Shown here in pieces: positions 1 to 8,256 of a stretch of DNA of 64,000 bases (position 1 is its first letter; the number at the start of each line of letters is the position of its first letter). Below the pieces are notes generated by a model that saw only the letters and a list, made by a program, of their open reading frames with translations, did not search any database and was not told the DNA's origin. Origin of the DNA: Brevibacillus_D fluminis_A (GTDB lineage Bacteria; Bacillota; Bacilli; Brevibacillales; Brevibacillaceae); assembly GCF_052072235.1 (NCBI RefSeq), contig NZ_CM125436.1:2846001-2910000 (forward strand), read 5' to 3'. Both the position numbers and the translations under genes were made by a program.

Positions 1-225
1 CTTGTTACGGGATCGGATTTGCCGAGAGTGATCGGATGCCATGTCACGGAAGCGGGAATGGTAGTTGTTGATGAATTCGGGAAGACGAACGTTCCGGGCG
101 TCTATAGTGCCGGTGATGCTGCCTCGCGACGGTATCAGGCTATTTCCGCGGCTGCTGCAGGAGCGTTTACCGCCATGGCGATGAACAACGAGCTGAATTG
201 GGAGGCGTGGAAGCGAAACGGATGA
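1..225 (+). CDS. NAD(P)/FAD-dependent oxidoreductase, C-terminal part
   Basis: The frame is open from the first base, so the gene begins outside the window and only about 74 C-terminal residues are visible. The motif GVYSAGDAA is the second FAD-contacting segment of thioredoxin-reductase-like flavoproteins, where the Asp binds the flavin ribityl chain. It is followed by the usual terminal helix with an Ala-rich run. Family knowledge says such proteins move electrons from NAD(P)H to a disulfide or another acceptor, but the redox CxxC region is not in view, so TrxB itself cannot be told from a paralogue. A strong hairpin follows the stop. Confidence in the family is good; the substrate is unknown. 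Confidence 0.8.
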   Translation, partial: LVTGSDLPRVIGCHVTEAGMVVVDEFGKTNVPGVYSAGDAASRRYQAISAAAAGAFTAMAMNNELNWEAWKRNG

Positions 226-237
226 TGAACAGGGAAG

Positions 238-281
238 ACGACGAACCACAGCTGGTTAAGGAGCTGTGGTTCGTCGTTTTT
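238..281. terminator. Bidirectional intrinsic terminator
   Basis: A perfect 16-bp stem (238-253 with 262-277) with an 8-base loop is followed by TTTTT on the plus strand. It lies between the convergent oxidoreductase and acetyltransferase genes and can serve both. Confidence 0.9.
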
Positions 282-964
282 CACATGCGCTGTCCTTGCT
301 CACGTTTTTTTTCCAAGTTTTCGCGAACGGACGGCCATTCCGCGGCGAGGATGGAGTAATAAGCCGAATCGCGAATACCGCCATCGCTTGCGGGGACATG
401 CGCCCTGCGGATGCCCTCAAACTTGGCGCCAAGCCGCTCGATCGCCGTGCGGGAGCGGATGTTTCGCGCGTCCGTTTTCAGGGTGACCCGAATCGAGCCC
501 CATTTGTCAAACGCATGGGTAAACAGTAAAAGCTTGCACTCGGTGTTGACGCCGGTTCGTTGAGCAGAGGCGGCGTACCATGTGCTGCCAATTTCGGCTA
601 CGGTGGGCGGAGTCGCATCAGAAGGAATCGGATCAATGGAAGCCCCTGGTGGCCAAGACGACGGTGACGAAAAGACGGCAAGATCGAGGAAGCGTGTCGT
701 GCCAACGATACGTCCCGTTTCGAGGTGTCGCACGACGAATGGCAGCTCGTGTCCTTGCGAATAGGCCAGCAGCGCACTTTCAATATAACGTTTCGTATCG
801 TCCACGCCATCTGGCACTTTTGTCAACAGGTATGTGGATCGGTCCTCGGAAGCAGCGGCACAAAGATCTTGTACATGGTCCATTGTCATGGGTTCCAGGC
901 AGACGAGATTCCCGCGAATGGTAATGGGCGTAAGCATTGGTATCACAACCTTGTCTGTATTCAT
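281..964 (-). CDS. GNAT family N-acetyltransferase (RimJ/RimL type)
   Basis: The 227-residue protein begins with a typical RimL-like strand (ITIRGNLVCLEPMT) and carries the segments around RIVGTTRF and NIRSRTAIERLGAKFEGIRR. The latter is the conserved end of GNAT domains that act on protein N-termini or small amines, with the Asn/Ser-Arg stretch near acetyl-CoA. An insertion rich in Pro and Ser (roughly residues 100-120) lies in the middle of the fold. The start at 964 lacks a clear ribosome binding site; an internal ATG at 937 is preceded by AAGG and is a fair alternative. The MFS gene upstream runs the same way with a gap of about 100 bases. The substrate cannot be inferred. Confidence 0.85.
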   Translation of the reverse strand: MNTDKVVIPMLTPITIRGNLVCLEPMTMDHVQDLCAAASEDRSTYLLTKVPDGVDDTKRYIESALLAYSQGHELPFVVRHLETGRIVGTTRFLDLAVFSSPSSWPPGASIDPIPSDATPPTVAEIGSTWYAASAQRTGVNTECKLLLFTHAFDKWGSIRVTLKTDARNIRSRTAIERLGAKFEGIRRAHVPASDGGIRDSAYYSILAAEWPSVRENLEKKREQGQRM

Positions 965-1065
965 TCGTTATGGACACATGGTACGAGAAAATCTGTTATT
1001 GTAAAATATACAATTTTGAGACTTTTGACAGGTACAGTTTGAGCGCATGCGCTGGAGAACGCTCC

Positions 1066-2349
1066 TTATTGTCGCCCGGGTGTTGCGTGATTGCGACTGT
1101 GCCGATGCAGGAAAAGCGGGATGGATGCAAGCGCTCCGATTACGAACAATCCGGCCGCCATGAGGTAAACGCCGCTGAGCGGCAGCACGGCTTTCAGCGA
1201 GCCGACTAAACTCATGGTTACCACCATTCCGCCGATAAAGAGTGGGCTGATGATGCCGCTGACCCTTCCGACGAATGCTTCCTCCGCCCTGGTCAGAATG
1301 ATCGTCTGGCAGGCAACGTGGATAAATGGCACCATCAGACCCGACAGGAATTGGGTGACAATCACCATCCAAACGATGTCAATCGTGCCCATCACCGCTA
1401 CCGCCAGGCTGTTGGCAAAAAATCCGACGAGCAGCATGGTCTGAGGAGTCATCTTGCGTGAGAGTCCCATCACCATCATCCCGCCGATAATCATGCCAAC
1501 GCCGTTGACCGCTGTGAACCATTGAAGCGATTGTGCCGACATGTTGAGATGTTCAGTAACCAGGAAAATCGCCATCGGGTTCATCAGGCCAAGGGCCAGA
1601 CCGGCAGCCAGTGAAAATCCGCCCATGAAGAGAAACAGTTTGTTCGCGATGACATAGGAAAGACCTAGTTTCAAATCCTGTGTCAGCTGCCGGGGAGCCG
1701 CCTTCTCCTCTTTCTGGTCCGCAGGCAGGAACATAAGCACACCAGCGGACAGCAAAAAGCAGATGCCCATGATGCCAATGGCGGCCTGGATACCGAATCG
1801 GAAGTAGATCAACGTTCCGAGCATCGGGCCAAGGACCATGAAAATCGCCTGAATCGTCTGATACATGGACATGCTCATCTGCAGCTGGGATTCTTGCACA
1901 TGCTGCTTAAAGAGCTTCATTCCGGCCGGCTGGGAGAATTGGGACAAGATCGAGGAGACCAGCGTTGCGAAGAAGATCACCTGCCATCCGCCATACATCA
2001 TCGCAGCGAGTACGCCAAATACCGAAATCGCGCTGAGCAGATCGCACAGCACCATCGTGCGCTTTGGCCGCCAGCGGTCGGCAAAGGCTCCACCGATGAA
2101 GGAGAAGATGAAAATCGGTGCGAATTCGGCGAGTGAGATCATGGAGATTGCGACCGGATCTTTGTTCGTTTGCTCCGTCACGAAGAGCAGGATGGCAAAG
2201 TTGCGGACCCAGACACCGAATTGCAGGAATACCGCCGACAGCAGGATCGATTGGACATAACGGTTGGCAAAAAACGATCGCAGGGAAGCTTCTTTTGCCT
2301 GATCGGCTTGTGCCGAATGCGGAGAGTGAGCATGGCTCGAGTGGTGCAT
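1066..2349 (-). CDS. MFS transporter (macrolide-efflux/enterobactin-exporter-like)
   Basis: The 427-residue protein has about 12 hydrophobic segments and the MFS loop 2-3 signature near GGAFADRWRPKRTMVL, followed by a helix resembling SQFSQPAGMKLF. Such sequences occur in the MFS_3 group, which includes drug and siderophore exporters. The first 12 residues are unusually His-rich (MHHSSHAHSPHS), which might bind metal but may be incidental. The ATG at 2349 has a modest AAAGG upstream. The gene stands alone: a terminator lies upstream at 2498-2538 and the acetyltransferase gene follows. The substrate is not predictable from sequence. Confidence 0.85.
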   Translation of the reverse strand: MHHSSHAHSPHSAQADQAKEASLRSFFANRYVQSILLSAVFLQFGVWVRNFAILLFVTEQTNKDPVAISMISLAEFAPIFIFSFIGGAFADRWRPKRTMVLCDLLSAISVFGVLAAMMYGGWQVIFFATLVSSILSQFSQPAGMKLFKQHVQESQLQMSMSMYQTIQAIFMVLGPMLGTLIYFRFGIQAAIGIMGICFLLSAGVLMFLPADQKEEKAAPRQLTQDLKLGLSYVIANKLFLFMGGFSLAAGLALGLMNPMAIFLVTEHLNMSAQSLQWFTAVNGVGMIIGGMMVMGLSRKMTPQTMLLVGFFANSLAVAVMGTIDIVWMVIVTQFLSGLMVPFIHVACQTIILTRAEEAFVGRVSGIISPLFIGGMVVTMSLVGSLKAVLPLSGVYLMAAGLFVIGALASIPLFLHRHSRNHATPGRQ

Positions 2350-2497
2350 GTTGGTTCATCGCCTTTCTTTTTCAATGAATGAGGTTGTGGGAAGTGCCGA
2401 CTTGACCGGGATGTCATCATCATACGATGGGGACGATCTGCCAAACGCGCAATAAATCGCTTTCCACCCGCAAACTTTTGCGTGCTCCCCGCAATAG

Positions 2498-2538
2498 CAA
2501 AAGACCGGAATGCCTCACTGAATAAGGGAATTCCGGTC
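2498..2538 (-). terminator. Intrinsic terminator of the LTA synthase gene
   Basis: The perfect 9-bp arms GACCGGAAT and ATTCCGGTC (2503-2511 and 2530-2538) are followed on the minus strand by TTTT. The hairpin sits directly after the stop codon of the LtaS-like gene. Confidence 0.8.
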
Positions 2539-2540
2539 GA

Positions 2541-4385
2541 TTACTTCGTTCGCACGTTCTTCTTTTCCCATGCTCGCTCTTGATCTGTGCGAAAATAATC
2601 CCCCTTGATGATCTCATCCGCCATGCGCAGCGTAGTGGTACCGAGCATCTGTTTTTCCCGATCTAAATCTTCCCCGATATAAGTTCCATCAGCAAGGAAC
2701 GCATAGCTTCTTTTTGTTTTCAACAAATTTCGTCCCATCGCCGAATCCCGATACGCCTCCTCATCAATCCCCAATAAATACGCAAGCGAAGGAAAAATGT
2801 CAACCTGCCCCCCGATGGTCGCGATTGTCGCAGGCTTCACACCGGAACCGCTAATGATCAGGGGAATACGCTTGCCGTTTGCGAACTCAGGGTAATCACG
2901 CGTTTGCTCGTTCACGTATTTATGTACGCCTTCATGATCGCCATAGATCGCGACCATGGTATTGGCAAGGACGCCTTCACGCTTAAGTCGATCAAGAAAT
3001 TGACCGATCTGTTCGTCCGCGTAATGAATGCTTTGCAAATAACCGCCAAGCGCCGTCCGATCCAATGCTTGGTCCAGACGCAACCCCCGATATTTGGAGG
3101 GAAGATCGTAAGGGGAATGACTCGACAGCGTCACAAGAAAGGCGTAAAAAGGAGGGCGCGTGCCAGAGAGGATGTGCGCGGCTTGGCGAAAAAATGACGC
3201 ATCGCTCAGCCCCATCCCGATCGACTCATCGTTTTTGAGCACGCTGCTGTCGATCGTTCGGTCAAAGCCGATCGCCTGTAACGCTTGTGCCCAATTCCAG
3301 TACGACCCTTTGTCGCCATGCAGCGCGAGACTGGTATAACCATGCTGCCGCAGCAAATAGGGAAGCGATTTGTAAAAATTCCCCGGATAGCGAAAAAACG
3401 TGCTTCCTTTGCGAATGGGATATATGGACGTATTTGTCATGAATTCGGCATCTGAGGTAGCTCCTTGATTGACTTGCTCATACAGGTTCGGAAAATACAA
3501 TCCATTGGCAATCAGCCGGTTCAGCGTCGGGGTGATTTCCTGCCCGGCGATGCTGCGGTTGAGCACGAAATTCTCCAGACTTTCCACTTGAATGACAATC
3601 AGATTTTGATTGCGAGCTGCCGCTTTGTACGGGTTGTCAGGCAGCGTTTCATAATGGCGGTCGTACCATTCCCGAATTTCCTGCCGCCGCTGCTGTGTTA
3701 GCTTGAGCGACCTGCCTTCTTTTACGAACAGCCAGCTATCCAGGACATGATACCCGATGGGCGAGAGATTATAGCAGCTGATCAGCGGATCATACAATTG
3801 AAAAAGCGCCTTCTCGTCTTTTTTGCCGAGGAGCTTGTACCCGATCGGGACGTACAGCAAAACAAGCAGAGTGGGAACGGCTATGAAACAAAACAGCCGC
3901 CACCGAACAGGCGTTGTGCGATACGCCCTCCAAAGCCCCCAAGCCAAAAGTCCAAAAGCGATGAGATCCGCGACGAACAGCACATCAATCCGCCGGACCA
4001 ATAGGAGAATGCTTCCCCATAAATTGCTCAAATTCCCCAATTGGCTGAGCTGATGGAGCGAAGGGAGCGTCTGAAACGCTCGGACATACCACAAATCGAT
4101 CAGGAAAAACAGCGAAACCAGTGCGTTTACACCAATGAGATACCAGAACCGCAGCGTTCGTTTGCACAAAAAGGCAAAAGAGAGCAAAAACAGTATAAAG
4201 GAGGAGTATAGTAGCAATTGGGGCTTCACCGCGCGAAAGGCCGTGAGCCAATGGAATGATGTGTGCACGGGATCAAAAACAAAGCCGTAAAACATAATGC
4301 TTTTAAGCAAAAGCGAAACAGCTGTGAGAACAAAAAACAAGCCAACACCTCCTTGCTGCTGCCTTTGGCCAGGCTCGACGTGCAT
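2541..4385 (-). CDS. LTA synthase family protein (sulfatase-fold phosphoglycerol transferase)
   Basis: The 614-residue protein has about five N-terminal membrane segments (residues 15-180) followed by an extracellular sulfatase-fold domain. LtaS-type enzymes move glycerol-phosphate from phosphatidylglycerol to build lipoteichoic acid outside the membrane. Visible motifs are VIQVESLENFV (metal-binding Glu near 268), QGATSDAEFMTN (nucleophile Thr about 310), LALHGDKGSYWN, and YGDHEGVHKY with the C-terminal metal-binding Asp/His. All catalytic positions appear intact. The protein is close to the usual length of LtaS, YfnI and YqgS; which paralogue it is cannot be decided here. The ATG at 4385 has GAGGGG 7 bases upstream. 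It is divergent from the small acidic gene at 4534. Confidence 0.93.
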   Translation of the reverse strand: MHVEPGQRQQQGGVGLFFVLTAVSLLLKSIMFYGFVFDPVHTSFHWLTAFRAVKPQLLLYSSFILFLLSFAFLCKRTLRFWYLIGVNALVSLFFLIDLWYVRAFQTLPSLHQLSQLGNLSNLWGSILLLVRRIDVLFVADLIAFGLLAWGLWRAYRTTPVRWRLFCFIAVPTLLVLLYVPIGYKLLGKKDEKALFQLYDPLISCYNLSPIGYHVLDSWLFVKEGRSLKLTQQRRQEIREWYDRHYETLPDNPYKAAARNQNLIVIQVESLENFVLNRSIAGQEITPTLNRLIANGLYFPNLYEQVNQGATSDAEFMTNTSIYPIRKGSTFFRYPGNFYKSLPYLLRQHGYTSLALHGDKGSYWNWAQALQAIGFDRTIDSSVLKNDESIGMGLSDASFFRQAAHILSGTRPPFYAFLVTLSSHSPYDLPSKYRGLRLDQALDRTALGGYLQSIHYADEQIGQFLDRLKREGVLANTMVAIYGDHEGVHKYVNEQTRDYPEFANGKRIPLIISGSGVKPATIATIGGQVDIFPSLAYLLGIDEEAYRDSAMGRNLLKTKRSYAFLADGTYIGEDLDREKQMLGTTTLRMADEIIKGDYFRTDQERAWEKKNVRTK

Positions 4386-4533
4386 AGGTTCCCCTCACTT
4401 GCATGTCTCGATTCTCCCGACGGACAAGCGAGTGCAAGGCAAGATGCGACTGCGTATTTCTTTTGGTTGTGAGGGCACAGTAATCGACGTAGCGAGGGCA
4501 ATCAATCAGCATAGCGAAAGAAAGGTGAGGGAC

Positions 4534-4689
4534 ATGGACAAAGAGATCGGCACGGAAGCTAGCGTCCCATCAGTTAAAGCGGCACAACACGCTCGCAAGG
4601 AAGAAGCGGGTGAAAATGAAGCAGCGGTAGAAAGCTGGGGATGGTCCAATAACACAGAGGTTGTGGCAGACGACAGCAGCCATTCGTAA
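4534..4689 (+). CDS. Small acidic hypothetical protein
   Basis: A 51-residue reading frame starts with ATG behind AAAGGTGAGG and ends with a clear terminator 10 bases later, which supports a real gene. The product (MDKEIGTEASVPSVKAAQHA...) is hydrophilic, rich in Glu, Ala and Ser, with no cysteine or membrane segment and a single WGW patch. It resembles the low-complexity small spore or coat-associated proteins of bacilli in style only; I recognise no family. It is divergent from the LtaS-like gene. Confidence 0.5.
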   Translation: MDKEIGTEASVPSVKAAQHARKEEAGENEAAVESWGWSNNTEVVADDSSHS

Positions 4690-4696
4690 CAGGAAA

Positions 4697-4725
4697 AAGC
4701 CGCTCATTCTCCGAGCGGTTTTTTC
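4697..4725 (+). terminator. Intrinsic terminator
   Basis: CCGCTC (4700-4705) pairs with GAGCGG (4713-4718), followed by TTTTTT. It ends the small acidic gene. Confidence 0.75.
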
Positions 4726-4854
4726 ATTGCCGCTCCTCCTTTTCCACCTGTTTCGTATGAAAGGTGGAAGAAAATTTCATCCATCGTCTTGAAATCTTTC
4801 GCTCGCCAGAAAACGATACTAAAAGCAGACGTTCGCTGTACGGGAGGAGAAGCC

Positions 4855-6258
4855 ATGCCGCCTTCAATCGAGTTTGGAACATTAATGCCTCACCCGCCCC
4901 TCATGATCCCATCGATTGGCAAAGAAGAAATGTCACATGTGCAGCACACGCAGGTTGCCATGCGACAAACGTGTGCAGAGATTGTCAAAGCCAGTCCCGA
5001 TGTCGTGATCATCGTTTCGCCGCATGGCCCCATGTTTGAGGATGCCATCGTGATCATGGACGGTGACGATTTGCGTGGTGACTTGAAACCATTCGGTGTC
5101 GATGCGTCGTATCATACGCTAAACGATCGGCCGCTTGCGGCATCCATCGCAGCGCAAGGGAAACGGGCGGGAGTCCCGCTCATCCTGTTGGAAGATCGCC
5201 TGAAACGCAAATTCCAGATTCATCACGAGTTGGATTATGGGGCAATCGTTCCTTTGCATTATCTGCAGGAGGCCGGGTATGCAGGAAAAATTGTGCTGCT
5301 GGCCCCCGGATTTCTCCCGCTTGAACGGGTGTACCAAGCGGGGATGTGCGTACAAAAAGCGGTTGAGCTGCTTGGGCGCAAGGCGGTGATCATCGCGAGC
5401 GGCGATAACTCGCATGCGCTTGATGACCAGTCGCCGGCAGGAGCAACCGAGGAAGGCAAGATGTTTGATGCCGCCCTCCAAAAAGCACTTTCGCACGAGG
5501 ACTGGATGAGCCTTTTTGCGTTGACACCTGGCTTTTTGGAACGAGCTGCGGAAGACACCCTCGGCTCGCTGTTTTTGCTGATCGGGGCTTTTGATACGGA
5601 CGCGCTCAACGGTTCCGTACTGTCCTATGAAGCTCCCTTTGGTGTTGGGTATACGGTAGCGACTTTGCAGCCCCGGCATCAATCAGCCCCTTCGCTGCTA
5701 CCAAGCATGAGTGCATACCGGGAGGAAACGATCGCCCGCGTACGAGCGCGTGAATCGGAACAGGTTCGGATTGCCCGGATGGCTGTTGAAACGTACGTGC
5801 GAGAAGAACGGATCATCCAGCTTGTCTCCGTACCGCCAGAATTCGAGCAGCAAGCCGGCTGTTTTGTGTCCATCAAGCAAAACGGCAAACTGCGCGGCTG
5901 CATCGGGACAATTCGTCCGACGGCAGACCATCTCGCCGATGAGATCATTCGCAACGCCATCGCAGCTTGTTCAGAGGATGACCGGTTTTTTCCGGTCGAA
6001 GCGGACGAGTTGTCCCAGCTCACCTATAGCGTCGATGTGCTGGAACCGGAAGAGGAAGTGAAAGACATAACCGAGCTTGATCCAAGCGTCTATGGGGTGA
6101 TAGTGTCGGATGGCCAAAGAAGCGGACTGCTTTTGCCGAATTTGGAAGGGATTCATACGGTCGAGGAGCAGCTGTATTACGCAAAAGAAAAAGCGGGCAT
6201 TCATCCCGAGCAGGAACATGTACGATTGTTTCGGTTTCGGGTACAACGTTATGAATAG
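4855..6258 (+). CDS. AmmeMemoRadiSam-type LigB/MEMO-AMMECR1 fusion protein
   Basis: The product has 467 residues. The ATG at 4855 is chosen because GGGAGGAG lies 7 bases upstream; the open frame extends back to 4789 without such a site. Residues 1 to about 275 are a LigB/MEMO-like class III extradiol dioxygenase fold with histidines in MPHPPLM (13), SPHGPMF (57) and DNSHAL. Residues from about 290 are an AMMECR1 domain with the hallmark GCIGTI loop. The family is known as protein A/B of the AmmeMemoRadiSam system, normally with a radical SAM partner. No radical SAM gene is seen within the window. The biochemical role is not established. It appears to be a single-gene transcript. Confidence 0.9.
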   Translation: MPPSIEFGTLMPHPPLMIPSIGKEEMSHVQHTQVAMRQTCAEIVKASPDVVIIVSPHGPMFEDAIVIMDGDDLRGDLKPFGVDASYHTLNDRPLAASIAAQGKRAGVPLILLEDRLKRKFQIHHELDYGAIVPLHYLQEAGYAGKIVLLAPGFLPLERVYQAGMCVQKAVELLGRKAVIIASGDNSHALDDQSPAGATEEGKMFDAALQKALSHEDWMSLFALTPGFLERAAEDTLGSLFLLIGAFDTDALNGSVLSYEAPFGVGYTVATLQPRHQSAPSLLPSMSAYREETIARVRARESEQVRIARMAVETYVREERIIQLVSVPPEFEQQAGCFVSIKQNGKLRGCIGTIRPTADHLADEIIRNAIAACSEDDRFFPVEADELSQLTYSVDVLEPEEEVKDITELDPSVYGVIVSDGQRSGLLLPNLEGIHTVEEQLYYAKEKAGIHPEQEHVRLFRFRVQRYE

Positions 6259-6457
6259 TTCGAGCGACGAGGCGGGGGGTTCTCTGCCAAATTGCGACAT
6301 CGGCGATCGACAAAATTAAGCATTTGTTTAATCGAAGATGTGACAAATTTGGTTCCGTTTATCGACACATTGTGCAAATATGGCAGATGCTACACATAAA
6401 AAACACCTCCTTTCCCCAAACTACAGGGAAGATTCCCCACTAAAGGAGGCAGATGAG

Positions 6458-6637
6458 ATGGCGAATGAACAAGAGCACAAACAGAAGGATACCGTGCAGT
6501 CCGACTATATGCTGATGGATTGGGGCGGCACACAGCCGTCGTTGGGTTTGCAGGAAGTCACGCAGGAGCAAATCAGCGATGTGTACAATGAAGGCACGAT
6601 TGACCAAGCCTTAGAGGAATCAGAGGAAGAACAGTAA
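6458..6637 (+). CDS. Small acidic hypothetical protein
   Basis: A 59-residue protein starts at the ATG behind a consensus AAAGGAGG with 9-base spacing; the longer open frame from 6380 has no such site. The sequence (MANEQEHKQKDTVQSDYMLM...) is acidic and soluble, with a DWGGTQPSLGL centre and a Glu-rich tail. A strong terminator follows directly. I do not recognise a family. Together with the 4534 gene it gives two short, highly expressed-looking acidic genes within 2 kb, perhaps sporulation related, but that is only a guess. Confidence 0.6.
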   Translation: MANEQEHKQKDTVQSDYMLMDWGGTQPSLGLQEVTQEQISDVYNEGTIDQALEESEEEQ

Positions 6638-6641
6638 CCGC

Positions 6642-6676
6642 AAAACCCCCTCCTTTTGGAAAAGAGGGGGTTTTTC
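6642..6676 (+). terminator. Intrinsic terminator
   Basis: AAAACCCCCTC (6642-6652) pairs perfectly with GAGGGGGTTTT (6664-6674). It ends the small gene at 6458 and may also act on the convergent permease transcript. Confidence 0.85.
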
Positions 6677-6707
6677 TATATAAACAAAATATTTACATCG
6701 AGAAAAC

Positions 6708-8105
6708 TCAAATCAAAAACATCGCGACAATGGTCGTAATCACCAAACCTACGACGACCGGATACAGGTTGCGGCGGGCAAGTTCAAACGGATCGACACC
6801 GCAAATGGCGGCCGCAGGAATGAGCGCCCACGGGATGATGGTGCCGCCGCCGACCCAAATGGCGGCGATTTGCCCCAAAGCCGTGAGGGTGGCGATGCCG
6901 GTCCCAAGTGCGTGGGAGAACAGTTGGGCGATCGAGCCAGCCAAAGTGATGCCGGAAAAGCCGGACCCATCCAGGCCGGTGATGACGCCGACAGCGGTGA
7001 GCGTGACGGCTGCTACTTCTTTGGAAAGCGGGATCGTATGCGCGAGCGCGATGCCCAAATCGTTGACGATGCCTTGTGAGCCTTGTGGCAGCACTTCACC
7101 GAAAACTTTGACGAATCCGCTGTCCCCCATATAGAAAAACGCGGCAATGGGAATAACCGGCCCAAACACTTTGAACCCGAATTGGAAGCCTTGAATCAGA
7201 AAGTCGGTCGTTTTCTCCAGACCGGCCCCTTTGTGTGCAACTAATGCGACGATCAGCAAAATCACGAGAGCCGTACCGCCGACGAGCGCGGTCGCATCGC
7301 CGCCTTTCAAGTCAAACAGGAACATCGCGAGGACGTCGAGAAGAAACAAAACTGGCACCAGAATCGAAAGTGTACGGCGAATGCCGGTCGGCAGCGCGAC
7401 TCTTTTTTGGTTGTTGTTGCGTGGTTGCTCCACAGCCGCTGCTTGTTCGACGACCAGTTTGCCGCTTTTCAAATCGCGCCACAAGAGCCAAAATGCCGTT
7501 ACGGTCGTCACGACGCCCATGACGATGACGAGTGGGACGCTTGCTTCGATGACGTCGGTCACCGGTATGCCGGCAGCTTTTGCCGTCAAGGTCGGAGCGC
7601 CTTGAATGATGAAGTCGCCGGACAGCGCGATCCCGTGCCCGAACAAGTTCATCGACATCGCAACACCGAGCGCAGGCAGGCCGACCCGCAGGGCGACAGG
7701 CAGCATGACGGCACCGATGAGCGCTACAGCTGGAGATGGCCAGAAAAACCAGGAGATGACCATCATGACGATCCCGATCACCCAATAGGCGAGTGCCGGG
7801 TTGCGGATCAGCGCGGTCATCGGACGGATCATCGATTCGTTGATGCCGGTTTCGGTTAAGACCTGGCTCATCGCGACGATGATGCAGATGACCAGGATAG
7901 TAGGTAAAAGTTCAGTGATGGCGTATATAAAGCTGCCGAAAATCCCGCCGATCGAGGTCGAAATCGAGCCGGTTGCCGTCAAGCCGAGCACGGCAATCCC
8001 GATGATGCAGACGAGGCTGGTATCCCGTTTCATGATCATCATCCCGATAATCAGGAGGACGAACAGCACGTAAACCCAGTGGAGAACATATAACTCAACA
8101 CCCAT
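6708..8105 (-). CDS. Predicted permease (GntP/DcuC/NhaC-like ion transporter superfamily)
   Basis: A 465-residue, very hydrophobic protein with about 12 membrane segments. The ATG at 8105 is preferred because AAAGGAGGG lies 6 bases before it; the open frame extends 14 codons further without a site. Re-entrant-loop-like segments such as WPSPAVALIGAVMLPVALR, NLFGHGIALSGDFIIQGAP and GLDGSGFSGITLAGS resemble those of GntP, DcuC and CitMHS carriers. That suggests cation-coupled uptake of an organic acid. The substrate is unknown. It is divergent from the MoxR operon. Confidence 0.75.
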   Translation of the reverse strand: MGVELYVLHWVYVLFVLLIIGMMIMKRDTSLVCIIGIAVLGLTATGSISTSIGGIFGSFIYAITELLPTILVICIIVAMSQVLTETGINESMIRPMTALIRNPALAYWVIGIVMMVISWFFWPSPAVALIGAVMLPVALRVGLPALGVAMSMNLFGHGIALSGDFIIQGAPTLTAKAAGIPVTDVIEASVPLVIVMGVVTTVTAFWLLWRDLKSGKLVVEQAAAVEQPRNNNQKRVALPTGIRRTLSILVPVLFLLDVLAMFLFDLKGGDATALVGGTALVILLIVALVAHKGAGLEKTTDFLIQGFQFGFKVFGPVIPIAAFFYMGDSGFVKVFGEVLPQGSQGIVNDLGIALAHTIPLSKEVAAVTLTAVGVITGLDGSGFSGITLAGSIAQLFSHALGTGIATLTALGQIAAIWVGGGTIIPWALIPAAAICGVDPFELARRNLYPVVVGLVITTIVAMFLI

Positions 8106-8256
8106 CCCAATCCCTCCTTTGCATAACGTGTAAATCTGGTTTGTCACTAAGCAGGATATGCATGGAAGAACCTGTGGGTGAAAGCCCGGCGACTAGCTTT
8201 TTGCCCCCGGATATGTCACTATAACAATATTTACGATGGTGGAGGAGAAGAACGAG

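Noticed and set aside
8148..8256. Riboswitch between the permease and MoxR genes
   Set aside because: GGATATG and TGTCACTA each occur twice as direct repeats, but no coherent fold next to a start codon could be drawn.
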